64,000 nucleotides of DNA from Osmia lignaria lignaria. Taxonomy: Eukaryota; Arthropoda; Insecta; Hymenoptera; Megachilidae. The number at the start of each line of letters is the position of its first letter. The first letter of the stretch is position 1. This document shows positions 23,801 through 38,800 of this stretch, one piece after another. Below the pieces are notes generated by a model, which was given only the letters and a program-made list of their open reading frames with translations, was not told the origin of the DNA and ran no database searches. The stretch lies in NCBI RefSeq assembly GCF_051020975.1, contig NC_135046.1, positions 1,178,001-1,242,000 on the forward strand, given 5' to 3'. The translations under genes were made by a program, and so were the position numbers.

Positions 23801-26800
23801 TTACATCTTGGTAGTAAATGCTGCTGTTTTTCTAAAGGAATAAAGGTTGCTCGCCCTATATCATTCTGACGTAGAAATGTTATACATTTTTGGGCAGTAT
23901 CTACAGTATCTACTACTATATTGTCTAATGGACCACATGCTGTTGAAATTGCTACATCATACTTTGCATCTATAGCACCCAGATCACCCTGCACATACAA
24001 AAATGAGATATAATTTGATACCATTACAGTGTCTGATACAATTAATCCAGTGTTCTTCAATATATAGTACACGTGCAATCATTATTAATTTGAGAATCAG
24101 TAACTCATGGAATCATTATTGGAAAAGAAAAGAAGAATTATTTCAAACATGTGTATATTTCTCAATAAATTATAGTTAATGTACGAATTCTCTTACACAA
24201 ATTATGACAACTTGAACAGTTTCAAAATTCGCTGGAGACCATTCGTGAATCTTCGTTCAACTTCGTATACGAACATATAGTACCGAGCGTGATAGGTTTC
24301 TCTAAGAAAAATGGCGATGTAGGAAAGGGGAACTCCACCACTCGTTATAAAACCCTATAATGTATGAGTAACTAATCAAAAAATAATAATTCCCGAAATT
24401 CTAAGCTTGAAAATATTACTATCAATATAATTTTTAATTATCAAATGTTATAAAATTGTAAAATTTAATATACACATTAAATTTCAATGTATTAAGATTT
24501 GAAAATTTAAAAAATCAAATTTAAAAATTTTAAAATCTTAAGAATGAAAATTTTTGAAGTTTAGAAAAATATTAACCCTTCATCACACATATATTGTATA
24601 TAGTCGTGCATATTATACATATGTATACGCACATTCACACTGCAAGTGTATATTGAAAAAAGTTAGTTATAAGGGCATATTTTTCTTTCTTTCGTATGAT
24701 ACACGTGTGTTAACTGAAGAGGTGGTTTTTCAGATACAACAAAAGTTTTAAACAAACAGCAGCCAAATGTCTGTTTAACTTTCTTTTATAGAACATTCTG
24801 TGCTTATAAAGTTTATTTATTATTTATGTATTTGCATTTTCTGAATACTTATATTTTGATCCAATTGGATAAATACAATAATTGGAGCATATCAAATTCC
24901 AGCTTACCAGTTAAGCGTTAATTATAATATTTTCACGAATAAATGTTTACACGCGAGTGGCAGGACCTTTTTCTCCTAGAGCGCCATTTTTCCTAGAAAA
25001 ACCTACCATACTCGCTACTATACACTACGAGTCTATAAGTTTTAATTATATCATACCAATACTAATAATTTATATAATTACTTTTCTTATAATTATTACT
25101 TTTTTATTACTATTTTGTAAATCATAAATATTGCTCTATTAAAAATTAATTACTTTTCTTATAATTATTACTTTTTTATTACTATTTTGTAAATCATAAA
25201 TATTGCTCTATTAAAAATTAATTACTTTTCTTATAATTATTACTTTTTTATTACTATTTTTTAAATCATAAATTGTGCTGTATTAAAAATTAATTATATG
25301 TATTTGATTTCATTTACATGTATCTTTAAATTTTAATAAAATATTTATAATGAAATATACTTCTTTATTTTTATTTATCACTATTATCCTGATAAGAGGA
25401 TACTTGTTAATGATGAAAATTTAAGGAAGATTACACGGATATCTGAATTTTGAGAAATGCTAGAGTAACTTGAAAATATTTATATCCTATATTCTGTCAA
25501 AATACTACGTACGTTACCAATTAGTATAAAATATACAAATTACAGTAAAACCTGGATAAATGCAACCAAGATTGGGACCCAGTGGTTGCATTTATCCAAG
25601 CGAGGTGTCGAATCTCGGGTTACACGCGACGACCAGCCAAGCGTGAACGTAGAAAGGGACAGACAGTGGCGGAAAGAGAGAGGTCCGATGATGAAAGGAA
25701 AGAGCCGAAACGTATCGCTGTGACTAATACTAATTCAACTATAAAACTTTTTTATTTTTGACTTTTTTTATTGAAACTTTTACTAACGCATTGATGAAAT
25801 TTTTCTGATTAAAATGGTACCAAACACGATATAGTTTCAATTATAATTACTTGCTAAAATTGATGTTAAAGGTTGGCGAAAAGCAACAGAGATCGAAATC
25901 AAAACCAGTCGCGGTGTCGGCTCTGGTTTCAAAGGTTTCATTTATCCAGGCAAGGTGGCGATTCTGGGCACTTAATGTTGCATTTATCCAAGCGAGGTGT
26001 CGATTCTGGGCATTTAATGTTGCATTTATCCAAGCGAGGTGTCGATTCTGGGCATTTAATGTTGTGTTTATCCAAGCGAGGTGTCGATTCTGCGTCCGTA
26101 CACATGTTTTGTATTCAGCCGACAAGCCGATTCTGTGTCCGTACACATGTTTAGTATTCAGCCAACGTGCCGATTCTGTGTCCGTACACATCTTTTGTAT
26201 TCAGCCGACATCATTTATATTCAGTCGTGGTGTCAATTCTATGTTGTTTATTCTATTACTATTGTTTATACATATAATTCAAACTATATCATGTTTGGTG
26301 TCATTTTAATAAGAAAAATCTCACAAATGCGTTAGTAAAAGTTTCATTAAGAAAAAGTTAAAAATAAAAAAGTTTTATCGTTCAATTAGTATTAGTCACA
26401 CCGATATTACGGTCGGATCATATTACACGGTTTTCTCATCGAGGGGCTCGGTTCGTCAAGGGGGATCCCCCCAAGTGGGATATTAAAATTGGCCAAAAAC
26501 CTCGCAATTACATTTTTATCCGTAACTACCCTCCCAGATGAGATACAGGGTTGAAACTTGGCACAGAGTGGTTTTTTTTGATAAGCTATGGAATGAGCCA
26601 TTGCAAGTCGAATTTGGTTTGGGGGCACTTTTGACCATCTTATCCGGCTATACCCTTTAGCGGTTTTTTATGCAACTACCTTATTGGCTGACAATCCAGT
26701 ATAAAGAATTTTAGGAAAGGTGTGTAAGATTGCACTTTATATCCTTACATCGCGAGTAAAACTAAGGAATCTAGTCCCCTAGTTACTTCAATGATTATAC

Positions 26801-29800
26801 ATAGATATAGGTGGTTGTCAAAAAACATAGATTTTCTATGTTTTGTGAGTTTTAATGTTCTTAACAGCATTAAACATGACCAAATGGTTTTTAAAGTAAT
26901 ATAATTTATAAATTATGTAGCGCCCCAACCGATTTGGAAGAACTCGAAATCAGTGCACCTTGGTACGAAGCATCATGTCAGACAAAGGAGTTATATAACA
27001 CAATTTCTCCATGATCCGCCGTTGAGTACAAGAAGTACATAATTTTGACGAACGAGCAGAGTAAAAGCCACATTTTTGAATCTGCACTCTGTGACGCATT
27101 CTGTGAACACTTTACTTTAGTTATAAAGTGAACTCTGTGTCACTTTACTTCACCCCCTGTCAATTCAGTCCCGCAGTCAACGATATTCTCTCTGGCACTC
27201 TGTGCCATTCAATTACATTAACAGTCGACGATTCAGTCGTGGGTACTCTATGGGTGAACGCACTCTCTACCTCCGCCACACCTAACCTATACAACCAAAC
27301 ACCAGGCGGCCAACTGGAGTTCGAAAAGGAGATAACTATCACCAGGAAACGTGCCATCAAAATGTATCGCGTTTATCACCACCCTGCCTCTTTCTCCGGA
27401 AACCCCCGGAACAGGAGCCTCGATAGCAGCAAATGCACCTCACTTCCTGCCGGACCCATCCAGTGAAAACTACGCACGTGCTAACAGCCCATGCAACCTA
27501 CGGCAAGGTGAGTCCACCAAATTTACCACGATCATGTCTTCCCCTAATAAGAAACTCAAAATCGACGTTAATTAAACCAATCTCACATCATTCCCCGGAT
27601 CCAGTCCCCGAACCGTCTCAAAACCTAACCTCACTATCCTTACAATAAAAAAATTCTATTCAAAATCAAAACTATCCAAAGGGCTCCCGACCACCTCCGC
27701 TCTATATCAAACTGGCAGCAACCGAACTAATATCCTTTAGCTGTAACTTCCACTCCATAGTGAGCGACAGATTCCAGCTCAAGTTCTTAGGAAATCAAGT
27801 GCGTGTCCAATTCCTGGATCTCGAACCTTCTATTATGGCCAAAATAGCCTTCTTAAATGCCAATTTAAAATTCCACATTTATTCACTATCATCTGAGAAA
27901 TCCTTAACCACGGTCCTTAAAGGCCTCCCTAACCTCACTCCCGATGCCATCTTGATGAACTTCAAGCAACCAATTGCACCCTTATTAAATCCAACAATAA
28001 TTTCACAATCTACAAAATCACCTTCATACTAGGTACATCTCTCTCCCAAGTAAGAAAATTAGGATTCCTCTTTTACTGTACAATTTATTGGGAGAAGTTT
28101 AATAGTAAATTGCCATATTCTCAATTTTATCGCTGCCAAACTTTTAGCCACTCGTCTGCCAATTGTAATAAAACCCTTAAATGTGTCAAATACGGAAACG
28201 GACACCCTACCAAAGATTGCACCAAAATCATTGAAACTCCTCCCACTTTTACTGATTGCCATGGGAACCAAACAGCGAACTACTCTCTGTGTTCCAGGCT
28301 TCTCTTCTATCTTTCTAAAAAGAACCTCACCAACCCTTCACCATCACTCCCCTCCCTGTACCTTACCACCCATACTCAAGAAACCCTCTACCCAGGGCAA
28401 ACTCTATAGCGAAACCCTAAAATTTCCCCAATCTAAACCCTCAACTTTACCCACTACCTTAACTCCCCAGTTAATCGAAATGCAGGAATTCTCCAACCTC
28501 TGGTACGAGATTTCCGAACTCTTCGATTCATACCAAGCTATCTACTACCACCAATCCCATAGAAAAGTTCGAAGTAGTATCTAAAACTACACATACTCTC
28601 TTTAGATAATGAACCATTACACTAACAATAGAAAATTTCATGACATGGAACGCCAGTTCCACATCTAACAAAATCCTCGAACTTGAATCATTTCTCATCA
28701 ATAACAAGGAGTGGCAGCCATCCAGGAAACATGGTTTACCCCGAACAGATTCCTATGACTACTGTAGGATAGTGGATGATTTCTAGTGTTAAGCTTAGTC
28801 ATGCGAATACGTTTAGTTTAGGTTAAGATAACACAGTCCAACAAATTTTAACTTTTTCTGTGATCTGCAATATCCATTACGTGATTCTTATAAGCTTTTG
28901 TTTATTGATTACGAATCTGCAAACCATTTTGCTCCTATACGTACAATTTTTGAGAAGCAGGCATTTTTGTGAAAATGTGTGGTTGTGGGAAAAAATGTAG
29001 TATTACATGAAAACTAAAAATGCGAAGCAGTTCAGGTTTATGTCAAAAGATAGCGGAGACTTTCCTCTATACGTCTGTATGAACCTCGCCGCGGCGAGGT
29101 TGGCATACAATGGCCGCCTGGCGGCAACGCGTCGTAGTCACGTTGTCGATGGATATTTTCTTTATTTATTCCAACACCAAACCATACCGATACTTTCTGT
29201 AAATGGTTTCTTCATCAGAAATGTTCATAGAATGCAATCCTGTATAGTAAATTCCTGCTAGATAAAAGATTTTTCATAAAAATACAAAAATAGCGCGTAC
29301 AAACTACCTACGGCACCTCTTTTTCAAACTTTGACAAGCACTTACAAATATTAAAAATCATCAAAAAATATAATTGTTCATACAGACGTATAAAGGAAAG
29401 TCTCCTCTAACTTTTGACATAAACCTGAACTTCCTTGCATTTTTAGTTTTCATGTAATACTGCATTTTTTCCCACAACCACACATTTTCACAAAAATGCC
29501 TGTTTCTCAAAAACTGTACGTATAGGAGCAAAACGGTTTGCAGATTCGTAATCAGTGAACAAAAGCCTATAAGTATCACGTAATGGATATTACAGATCAA
29601 AAATCGTGTTGTACCGTGTAATTTACGATAGGGTCATGATGACGCGTCGAGGGCCTGCAGGGCTGGCGAAGCGAGGATTGCAACGCGCTTCCTCTCCTAG
29701 GTCGTGGAGTGAAAAGGGCTTTTCTGCCCCCCCCCCGTCGAAAATCGGGGGTCGAGGACCTTACGAACGGGTCAGTGTTGATGTGTTGCTCGTGTTTTAG

Positions 29801-32800
29801 TCGTTTAATCGTAGTTTTGTCGCAGCTTAATTGTTTAGTCGTAATTTGTCGTAGTTTAGTCGCTTAGTCGTAATTTTGTCGTAGTTCAGTTATTCATAAT
29901 CTAACCGGTACGAATTGTAACTATTTATATAAATATAATCTTCACTTAATTCAAATCGAACCAGCATTCGCTTCCGCCTCACTATCGGTAAATCCCACAG
30001 TACAAAACTACAACGTAGTAAGACGCGACAGACCTGCTTCTTCCGCCAGAGGAGCAGTGACCATCTTTTTCCCCTATCCCCTTTCTGACACCGACTTGCT
30101 GGAAGCCGTAGCTATCAAACTTCACTCACCCTCTCTCACCTTTGTAGCTGCTTACTGTTCTCCTAACACCAAGCTCACAGCTAATCAATTCAACAAACTC
30201 ACCTCCCATCGACCCCCATTCCTTATAGGAGCGGATCTTAATGCCAGGCATCAGCTTTGGAACCACTTTAGACGAAACGCTAACGGTGCCCCCCCCCGAA
30301 ACCACTGTGAACAGGCCCCATACAAATTATTCTACCCTGACTCCCACACTCGCATAGTTTCTAACCGACAACCCCCGACTTTAGACATCTTCCTAACGAA
30401 CACGCATGGTTTTCATAACTGTAGAATCACCCTTGACCTCAGTTCTGACGACATATCCATAATCCTAGTTATCCAACAAATAGCTTCTCTCTCCATAACG
30501 CAGACCACCCCATATACAGACTGGAACCTTTGCAGGCAACAAACTCTCATACTTCCAATACATACACTGCCGTCCATAAGTCACTGGACACTCTTTAAAA
30601 CAGAATACTCTTTTTAAAATTGGACCAAATGACTTGAGGTTTTTCGAGAAGCTATACAAATTAATTTACTAAGATATGTGCTTTTGTCGTTTCAAAAAAT
30701 TACAATTTGTTGAAATCGTGAAAAAAAAATAGTGAAAGGTAATTTTTTAACTTTTTTGTATGAATCTATAATGAAAATTTAAAATATATCTTTCGTAAAT
30801 TCAAATAAGTTATATGTATGCTGAAAATTTCATCGAGATCGGTCAAGGCATTTAAAAGTCATAAGTAATTAAAACTTCTGAAAATCGTGATTTTTCATCT
30901 AAAAACGTGACTAGTTATGTTCTTAGATGAAAAATCGCGATTATCACTGTTACAATGAAAAATGAAAAATCGCTGTTACAATGAAATGTAACACCTGAAT
31001 TGTACGTTCGTCTTTATGACTGGTATCCCATGCCAATCACCATTCATAAAATATTGATACGCGGACCGACAGTCATATTTTCACTATTACTTCCAATTGG
31101 TCAATTATCGGAGGAGGTTCAAGAATCTCGTCATAAAGAAATAAAAAGATCTAGAGAAGGATTCTCCCGTAAAACATCAAAAGCAGATACGAACACTGAC
31201 ATCCTCCACAATCTATTGATTTCATCTGACCCTTATATATCAAGCTTCAGACCACTTCCAGACAAAAAATCATATATTACTAGAGATATTTATGTTCTTT
31301 TGAGCGATCGAACGACAGACCTTATTTCCGACCAAGCAAACGATAGTAATAATAACTATTTAGATTATAATTAAGATAAAGCTTAATATTATTTATGGAT
31401 ACCTCCTAATTATAAATACTGTTTATTCAATATAAATATTAAATTATACGCATTATAATATAGTATACTACTTATAAGTACTTAGTTATATGTCTTATTT
31501 ATTAATTATTAATATTTAAATATCAAATTATAAACATTATTAATTATTAATATCATTCTAACCATTGTTTCTATTTTATAAATATTTATAAATATCTAAA
31601 TATCAACATTATTGGTTAATTATTAATATTATTTATTTTTAAATATTGGCTGCGCTTTGTATTTAGTTAACAAATATTGTTTATCGATCATTTTATTAAT
31701 TGTTTTAATCTGTTCTTCAACTAAACCCTCTAGATTATAATTTTCAATTAACAACTGTCCTCTTTGTAATAAATCCTGCATAATTACGAGAGGTATGAAT
31801 TTTGTCCACCTATTTTACGATTTTGACCCACTGTGCCACAGCCAGATCTATCTTATCAACTCCCCCCTCCAAAATACAGTGAACGCAACCTTGGAAAAGT
31901 TTTATCTAACTGACAAGGGGAGTGCACGGGTGTAGAAATAGCTTTTGGAATGGCACTAGGTGGACGTTGTAGTATACATGTAGGGTTACAAAACCTTAAG
32001 GGGTTCTTCAGAATGGGCCTTCATTTTTGAGATATTTTAATGTAAAGTTTCAGGTATTCTCACGTATCTGGTATGGCATGTAGGTAAATATTGTTTACAA
32101 GATGGTTTTGTGGCTGAAGTGGTAGAGCGCTATCTTAGTAGTGAGACGGCTGGGGTTCGAATCCAAACTTGTGGATTATATGTTTTTTTACTAATTTTTG
32201 TCGCGAAAGTATACTCCCATATTATACATATTATATAGTATACGTTATACGTTATTTTACATAAGTTTTAAAATTGCAAATGCACTTATAACATTTTCTT
32301 ATTCTAATCCTATCTTTCGCCGGTATTTTTATATTTTTGTATCGTGGAAATATTTGCCTGTGCGAATGTTTCACACCACAAGTTGCAATTGTCAAGCAGG
32401 TAAAATAGGGTAAGGATCACACCTAACGGTAAGGGTATTGGAAAGATAGGATTAGAATAAGAAAATGTTATGTTACAAGTGCATTTGCAATTTTAAAATT
32501 TATGTAAAATAATGGATAACGTATATTATATAATACATAATATATGGAACTATATTATCACAACAAAAATTAGTAAAAAAAAAAGAGAAAAGAATATCAT
32601 CTAGAAGTTTGGATTCAAACCCCAGCAGTCTCGCTAGTAGGTTGGCGCTCTACCGCTTCACCCACGGAACTGTCTTGGGAAACAGTCGTGCCGCGTCCTT
32701 CAACCGAACAACATCAAGCGTTTCTCCAGCAAGTGAGTTGATGTGTATCCTGTGAAGGGTGGAGTGCCACGCGATATATAAAATAACTATTTGACTCTTT

Positions 32801-35800
32801 CCTACTCACCCCCCTGTGGATGGTGTATATTGCGCAGATGTGCGAGTTTTTATCGGGTTTTCCTCGTTTGAAGTGTACCCGCTGTGCGTCCTAACCTCTG
32901 TCGCATCCATTGCGACAAGGGCAAAGGACAAGGGCGTTAGCCCTACGGAGGTCCAAGATGGACAACCAAATCTTCAAAAGAAAAACCGACTCGGCCGATC
33001 CGGATTTCGCGAAATACACGAGCGTCAAGAAGGCCTTCAAGGAATTTGACAAAGTCTCGAATTCATTTAGCCTCGAAAAATTTTTCGAGAGAAGCAGAGG
33101 GGCCCCACAACCCAACCTTTCAATAGCCCGGCCCTCTAGACCAGCGTCGGCCATACTAGATGCGTCGCCATCAACCGCCAGCGCCCCCTCACGGGACCCT
33201 AATTTCGAAAGGCCACGAAAGACGGTCAAGAAGCCCACGACAAAGATGGCGACAACTGACAGCAACATCGCCATAGACAACAGATTCGAAGCTCTCTCTG
33301 ACACGATGAGCGTCGCGGAGGGCGTGCCGGACGTCAGGCCCGATGCCTATCGCAAAAGCCCCAGCCCCAGTAAGGCTAGACCACCCCCTATACATACGGC
33401 GAACACGGGGATCAAACAATTAATAACCACTATGGCGGCCAATAATTTAGGTAAATCCGCCTACAGACTCAAACAATCGGAACCTGGCTACGTCACGGTC
33501 TTCACCGACAGCCTTGAATCGTACAAAGGTGCAGTCAATATATTAAAAGAGAACAACTTTGAGTTCTTTTCTTATACGCCCAAAGAATTAAAACCGAAAA
33601 CACTGGTTTTAAAAGGGATCAGAGGAGACTTCGGAGAAGAAGATCTTCTATTAGAACTCAAATCTTTAAACCTGCCAAATCTCGAAGTCATGAAGGTTAA
33701 AAAGCTGTCTTTTAACGGCAACTCTACACATAACTTCCATTTCCTGGTCCAGATTTCTAAGGACAGTGACCAGAAAGCCTTAACCAACGTGAAAACCCTC
33801 CTTTACCAAAGAGTGAGATGGGAGAAATTACGAAAAGCGGCCATCTTCCAATATAAGAAATGCCAAAGGGTGGGGCATTCCAGCGCCAATTGCCATCTGA
33901 AATTCAGATGTGTGAAGTGCGCCGACTCTCACGAACCGGGACAGTGTTCCTTAAATCAAGAGGCCGCCAAAGAAGAACTAAGATGCGCCAATTGCAAGGG
34001 ACTGGGCCACCCGGCATCTTTTAAAGGCTGCCCCTACCTGAAGATGACAACGGAAATGCGAAAGAAAGCCAAGCAAGCCAGGGAAAATCGAAGATATATT
34101 CAAATCGAAAAGATTTCTAGATATGTCAACCCTGAAATCTCTTTCGTCAACGCGGTGAAGAAGCAGCATATCGTCGCAGCTGACGACCAAAACCCACATG
34201 CAGGAGGTCCAACTAATACCCACCATCTCACCTCGGGAAACAGAAATAACAGCACCACTCAACCATCGTCGAACCTAGAAGAACTACTTAATAACTTCAA
34301 GGAGGCAGTGCTTGGGGCGATTGACTCAAAATTAAACATCTTAAACAAGAAAATCAGTGAAAATGCAAGAAGGATTGATTATCTTATGACTCAACTATTG
34401 GATTAACAATGGCTTTATCAGCACCTCGCAATACAAACGATACAAGACCGATACCATGCGTATCAAAGGATAGCTCCTTAAAAATCTGCGCCATCAACGT
34501 TAATTCAATCAGAACCAACAAACGCAGATACGACTTACAGAAATTCATAAGCACCCACAACATTGATATAGCTCTGCTATCTGAGACTAAAATCAACAGT
34601 ATCCACAAACCTTCGTTCGCCAACCACCAGATCACCCGTACAGACAGGGTCAAGGCAGGTCGTGGAGGGGGTACGGCCATCCTAGTTAGTAATAAACTAC
34701 AATTCTCTACCATTTCCTTTCCGAATTCAGCAAAAAACCGAATCCTTGAGTATACAGCAGTTAAAATTAAAGTAAACGCCAATTGTACCCTGCTCGTATT
34801 CGGCATCTACGCGCCATACAGCGCAACTAATATTTTCCTGGAAGAGCTGAACTCTCTCTTCCGTGACTTCAAGCTGGAGTGCCCTGACACATATTACATA
34901 TTGGCGGGGGACTTTAACGCCAGGCACACACTGTACGGAGACAACCAGACAAATTATCGAGGAAGGCAGCTGCTTCACTGGGACTCCGAATTTTCAGCGT
35001 CGTTCAAGGCCAACATTTATCCAGCAGCAGAACCCACATTTCCGGCCTCAGGCTCCTATCTGGACTACGGAATCGTGGATTCCAGAATTAAGGTGTCCGA
35101 TCTTTGCAACGGGAAGCTGAAGGTCCTCCCGTACGATAGCGACCATAATGCTATTCTTCTCACGGTATGCACGAGCAAGATCTTCCAAAGCCTACCGGAC
35201 CCATCCACACCGGCGACGATCGCCAGCTACAGAGGGGAACCAATTGGGACAGGTTCACAGAATATCTAGAGGAAAAAACCGCAAAGGAGCTTCGCATCCC
35301 TTATAACCAAAACCTCACTATCGAAGAAATAGACAATGCCATCACCGAGATGGAAGAACTCATACTGGACGCAATAGACAAGGTCGTTCCCAAAATCAAA
35401 CCCGCTAGGGACTATCTGAACAACTACGTAAACAATAGAATCAAAAAACTCCATCGCCACAAATCAAAGTTGCTTTCGATCCTGTTCTCCATCCGACAAC
35501 CCCCCCCCCCCCCCCCCCCCCCCCCCCGGATCTTGGCCTTTCTCAGGCGATCAAAAACCTAATTAAACATATAAACTTACAACTCCACTCCGAATTTAGC
35601 AAAACAACAACTGCGTACTGGGAAGCAAAACAGAGGGCCATTAATTACAGAAAGCCTAACTCCTTCTTTCCGACCATCAACAGCCTATTAAGACACAAAA
35701 GGCTTCCTAAAGTAGAAAACCTAAGTGTCGATAAGAACAACCCGATCCTCAACGCACAAAATAGCATTAACACCGAACAGCTTACGGAAATAGACAATAA

Positions 35801-38800
35801 CTACCTCATTGTGGATCCTAGGGATAAACTCAACGTTATCGGGAAGCATTTCGAAAACATCAATTCCCCAAGGTATACCAACACCACCTCCGCTGTTAAA
35901 ATCGCTGCCGATGCAGAGGCACAGAAGATTCGAAACTCCATATCTGATAACAGAGCCCAGTCTCACACTATCACAACCTTCTCAGAAAATAATCCAGCCT
36001 TCAACCCAAACTATGAACACCCACAACATAGAATATTCTACAGCCGGTTCGAATCGACCGTGTTGTTCAGAAGGGCAAATTACAAGACCTCCAGTGGTTT
36101 AGACGGCATCCCGATGATAGTCTTAAAACACCTGCCAATAAACATGATCCTTGACTACACCTCAATATTCAATAACGCTGTCAACCAGTCATACTACCCG
36201 GTAAGATGGAAAAGAGCGAAAGTGATCCCGATCCACAAAAAAGGCAAACCACCATCCGATCCCTCCAGTTATAGACCAATAAGCCTCACCTGCAACATTA
36301 GCAAGATATTCGAGAAGCTCATCAAAAGAAGTCTGCTTGACCACATCGAGAGTAACAAAATTATCCCGGACAACCAATTCGGCTTTAAAGCGAAACACTC
36401 AACAGTGCATGCCATCAACAAACTGGCCTCGGACCTGAACTATTACCTATTGAATGGCAAATTAGTAGGGGCAGTCCTCATAGACATGGAAAAAGCATTT
36501 GATTCTGTCTGGCTAAATGGGCTCACATATAAACTGGTTCAACTGAATTTCCCTCCACACCTAGTCGCACTAATTACCGACATGATCCACGGTAAATCGT
36601 TCGTTACGTGGGACGGTTCAAACACCTCGTCTCATATTTTTATAATAACTGAAGGACTGCAGCAGGGAACGGTCACCTCGCCCATTCTCTTCAGCATATA
36701 CAACGCAGAGGTTATAAATGCCTTTAACCTAAACTCGGGGAACAACACGCACTCGATCGCTTTTGTAGACGACGTAATAATATACGTCGCTGACACCAAC
36801 CCAGACCGCATCCAACAAATGCTGAACGACCTTATCGACCTCATCAACTCCTACTATCTAGACTGGAACCTCAGGATCAACCCAGCAAAGAGCGAAGCCA
36901 TTCTGTTCAGGAGAACAGTCAACCAAATTCCTTTCAATACAGTGAAAAAGATCAAGAATTTCAAAATACGCATCACCGACCACGAAACGAACAGTCCTAT
37001 CGATATCCCCAACAAAAACGTGGTGAAATACCTTGGCATCAACCTCGATTACTTGATTAGGATGAACGACCATCATACTTCCCAGATCAATAAGGCCAAA
37101 AATGCCCTGAAAGCCAACGCTCGGATCTTCCACAACCGGTATCTAGAACCTAAAGCAAAAATAATCTGCTATCAGCTCTTAATAAGGCCGATCATCTCAT
37201 ACGCGGCCCCATTTGGTGGAACACTGGACCCTCAGTCATGGAGCAATCTAGGAAATTCGAGAGATCATGCCTCAGGGCTTGCTTAGGCTCCTATAGATCA
37301 GCCCACTCCAGCTACCTCAAAAGGATTAGCAACCAAGACACATATGCAAAGATTCCCAGATTCGACACCTTCACCCTCACATTAACTAGGAATTATTTCA
37401 GTACACTCTTCGATATCAACAACAACATAATGAACGAGATGAAGATTATCAATCCGGCCAATATTACCCGAATGATGGCAAGTGGATATATACCCCCTGA
37501 GCTTTTTACCCATCTTGACAAAAGAGGATATATCCAAAATGAAGATAATATCCCTATTATTTATCATATAAAGAGGCACAGAGCCAATAAGTCTATAGAC
37601 GCCATGGCGGACAACCTGACTCACAGTAATTCAATTTACTCAACGACTCTACCCGTGGGCGACGTTTCGAGTGTCGCCCGATTATTAAAGGCATACTGGT
37701 GGCTCCAACAGGATGCAAGGCACATGGACGAGATCCGAAGAAGGTCCAGAAACAGATCTAGGGAAACTGCACGCCCCATAAGGGGGCTAAGACCCTGATC
37801 ACTCTGTGTATTTTATGGTTCACCTTATCGTGCCTTTACTTGTATATATGTATATAGTGTAAATATTAACCCTAGTTTTAAGTCCTGACCTCATTCTTGA
37901 TAGACTGATAGTTATGGTTTTTATTTTTCTTTTCCATAGCTCTAGTTAATATTTCTAATGTTTACGCTTGTTTTGTACTCGAACATTGTTCCTAGTTGCC
38001 TTGCCAAAGATTTATATCGGTTACTTTGTTAATTGGTGAGTTTATCTTGTTATAACATGCCGATTCTTACTTATATTTTATTATATATGTTACTTGTTTC
38101 AAGGTTTTATAAGGCTGTTTATTCCTATGTATTCTTATACTCTGTAAGTATGAAAATAAACGACCTTTTCCAAACCAAAAAAAAAAAGCTGTCTTGGGAA
38201 CAAGACTTACCTACATGACATACCAGATACGTCAGAAACTTTACATTAAAATATCTCAAAAACCAAGGCCCATTCTGAAGAACCCCATTAGGGTTTTGTA
38301 ACCCTACATGTATACTACAACTTCCACCTAGTGCCACTCCAAAAGCGATTTCCACACTCGTGCACTCCCCTTGTGAGCATAGAAACCCAACTGCCTTCCC
38401 CAACCTAACCAAATTTATATCGCCTCAAAAAATAGCTTCAATTATTAAAAACTTTAGACCCAACAAAACGAGTGGTCACAATAAAATCTCTCCTCCTCTT
38501 CACAAAAATGCCTTATACAAAGTAATTCTTCAAATCTATTGTAGTGTGTGTGCGTGAGCTGAATGGTCGCATGAGTGGGACGGGCGCATGGTACTAATGA
38601 CGAGTGCTTAGAGCTGAGCGAATGCGAGTGACTGTTTTGGGCTAAGGTTTGAGTGTCGCGTCGAAAAGCCCATAGATAGTGTCGAGTGAGGCGAAACGGG
38701 GTGCGGTGTTTGTAAGAGAGGGTGGTCCTAGACAATAGGTTTTCCGGCCGGAGGGCAGAGAGTTTTTGCGAGTCACAGCGAGAGATTGACCAACCGAGGG

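Larger units (their letters stand above)
32682..38188 (+). mobile_element. Jockey-clade LINE, full length, 12-bp target duplication
   Basis: Flanked by CTGTCTTGGGAA at 32670-32681 and 38189-38200. The order is 5' UTR, ORF1, ORF2 with endonuclease and RT and no RNase H, a 3' UTR with AATAAA at 38155-38160 and an A tail of about 11. ORF1 is intact. ORF2 has about three frame changes, one at a 28-base C run. It is far better preserved than the LINE it indirectly sits in. Confidence 0.9.
31914..38373. mobile_element. Tc5-like palindromic element, TGA duplication, split by a Jockey LINE
   Basis: Ends CAAGGGGAGTGCACG and its complement, with TGA outside each (31911-31913 and 38374-38376); the original site reads CTGAG. 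Removing the LINE at 32682-38188 and one of its duplicated targets leaves about 940 bp that is almost entirely palindromic (left arm 31914-32335, right arm 32440-32681 plus 38201-38373). Each arm carries a tRNA-like module pointing inward. No transposase, so non-autonomous. The ends resemble those of the element at 40826-43354 (CGAGGGGAACTACCC). Confidence 0.8.

Noticed and set aside
25925..26220. A CRISPR array
   Set aside because: The units are contiguous with no unique spacers and lie in a eukaryotic transposon.
25851..26309. 152-codon plus-strand ORF across the 43-bp minisatellite
   Set aside because: The repeating peptide (FIQARCRFWAFNV) arises from tandem repeats whose unit lengths vary; several overlapping frames are equally open, and other copies lack it.
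32103..32170. A functional tRNA gene
   Set aside because: A and B boxes are good, but the acceptor stem does not pair and the anticodon stem is only about three bases; it lies in an inverted repeat of a transposon.
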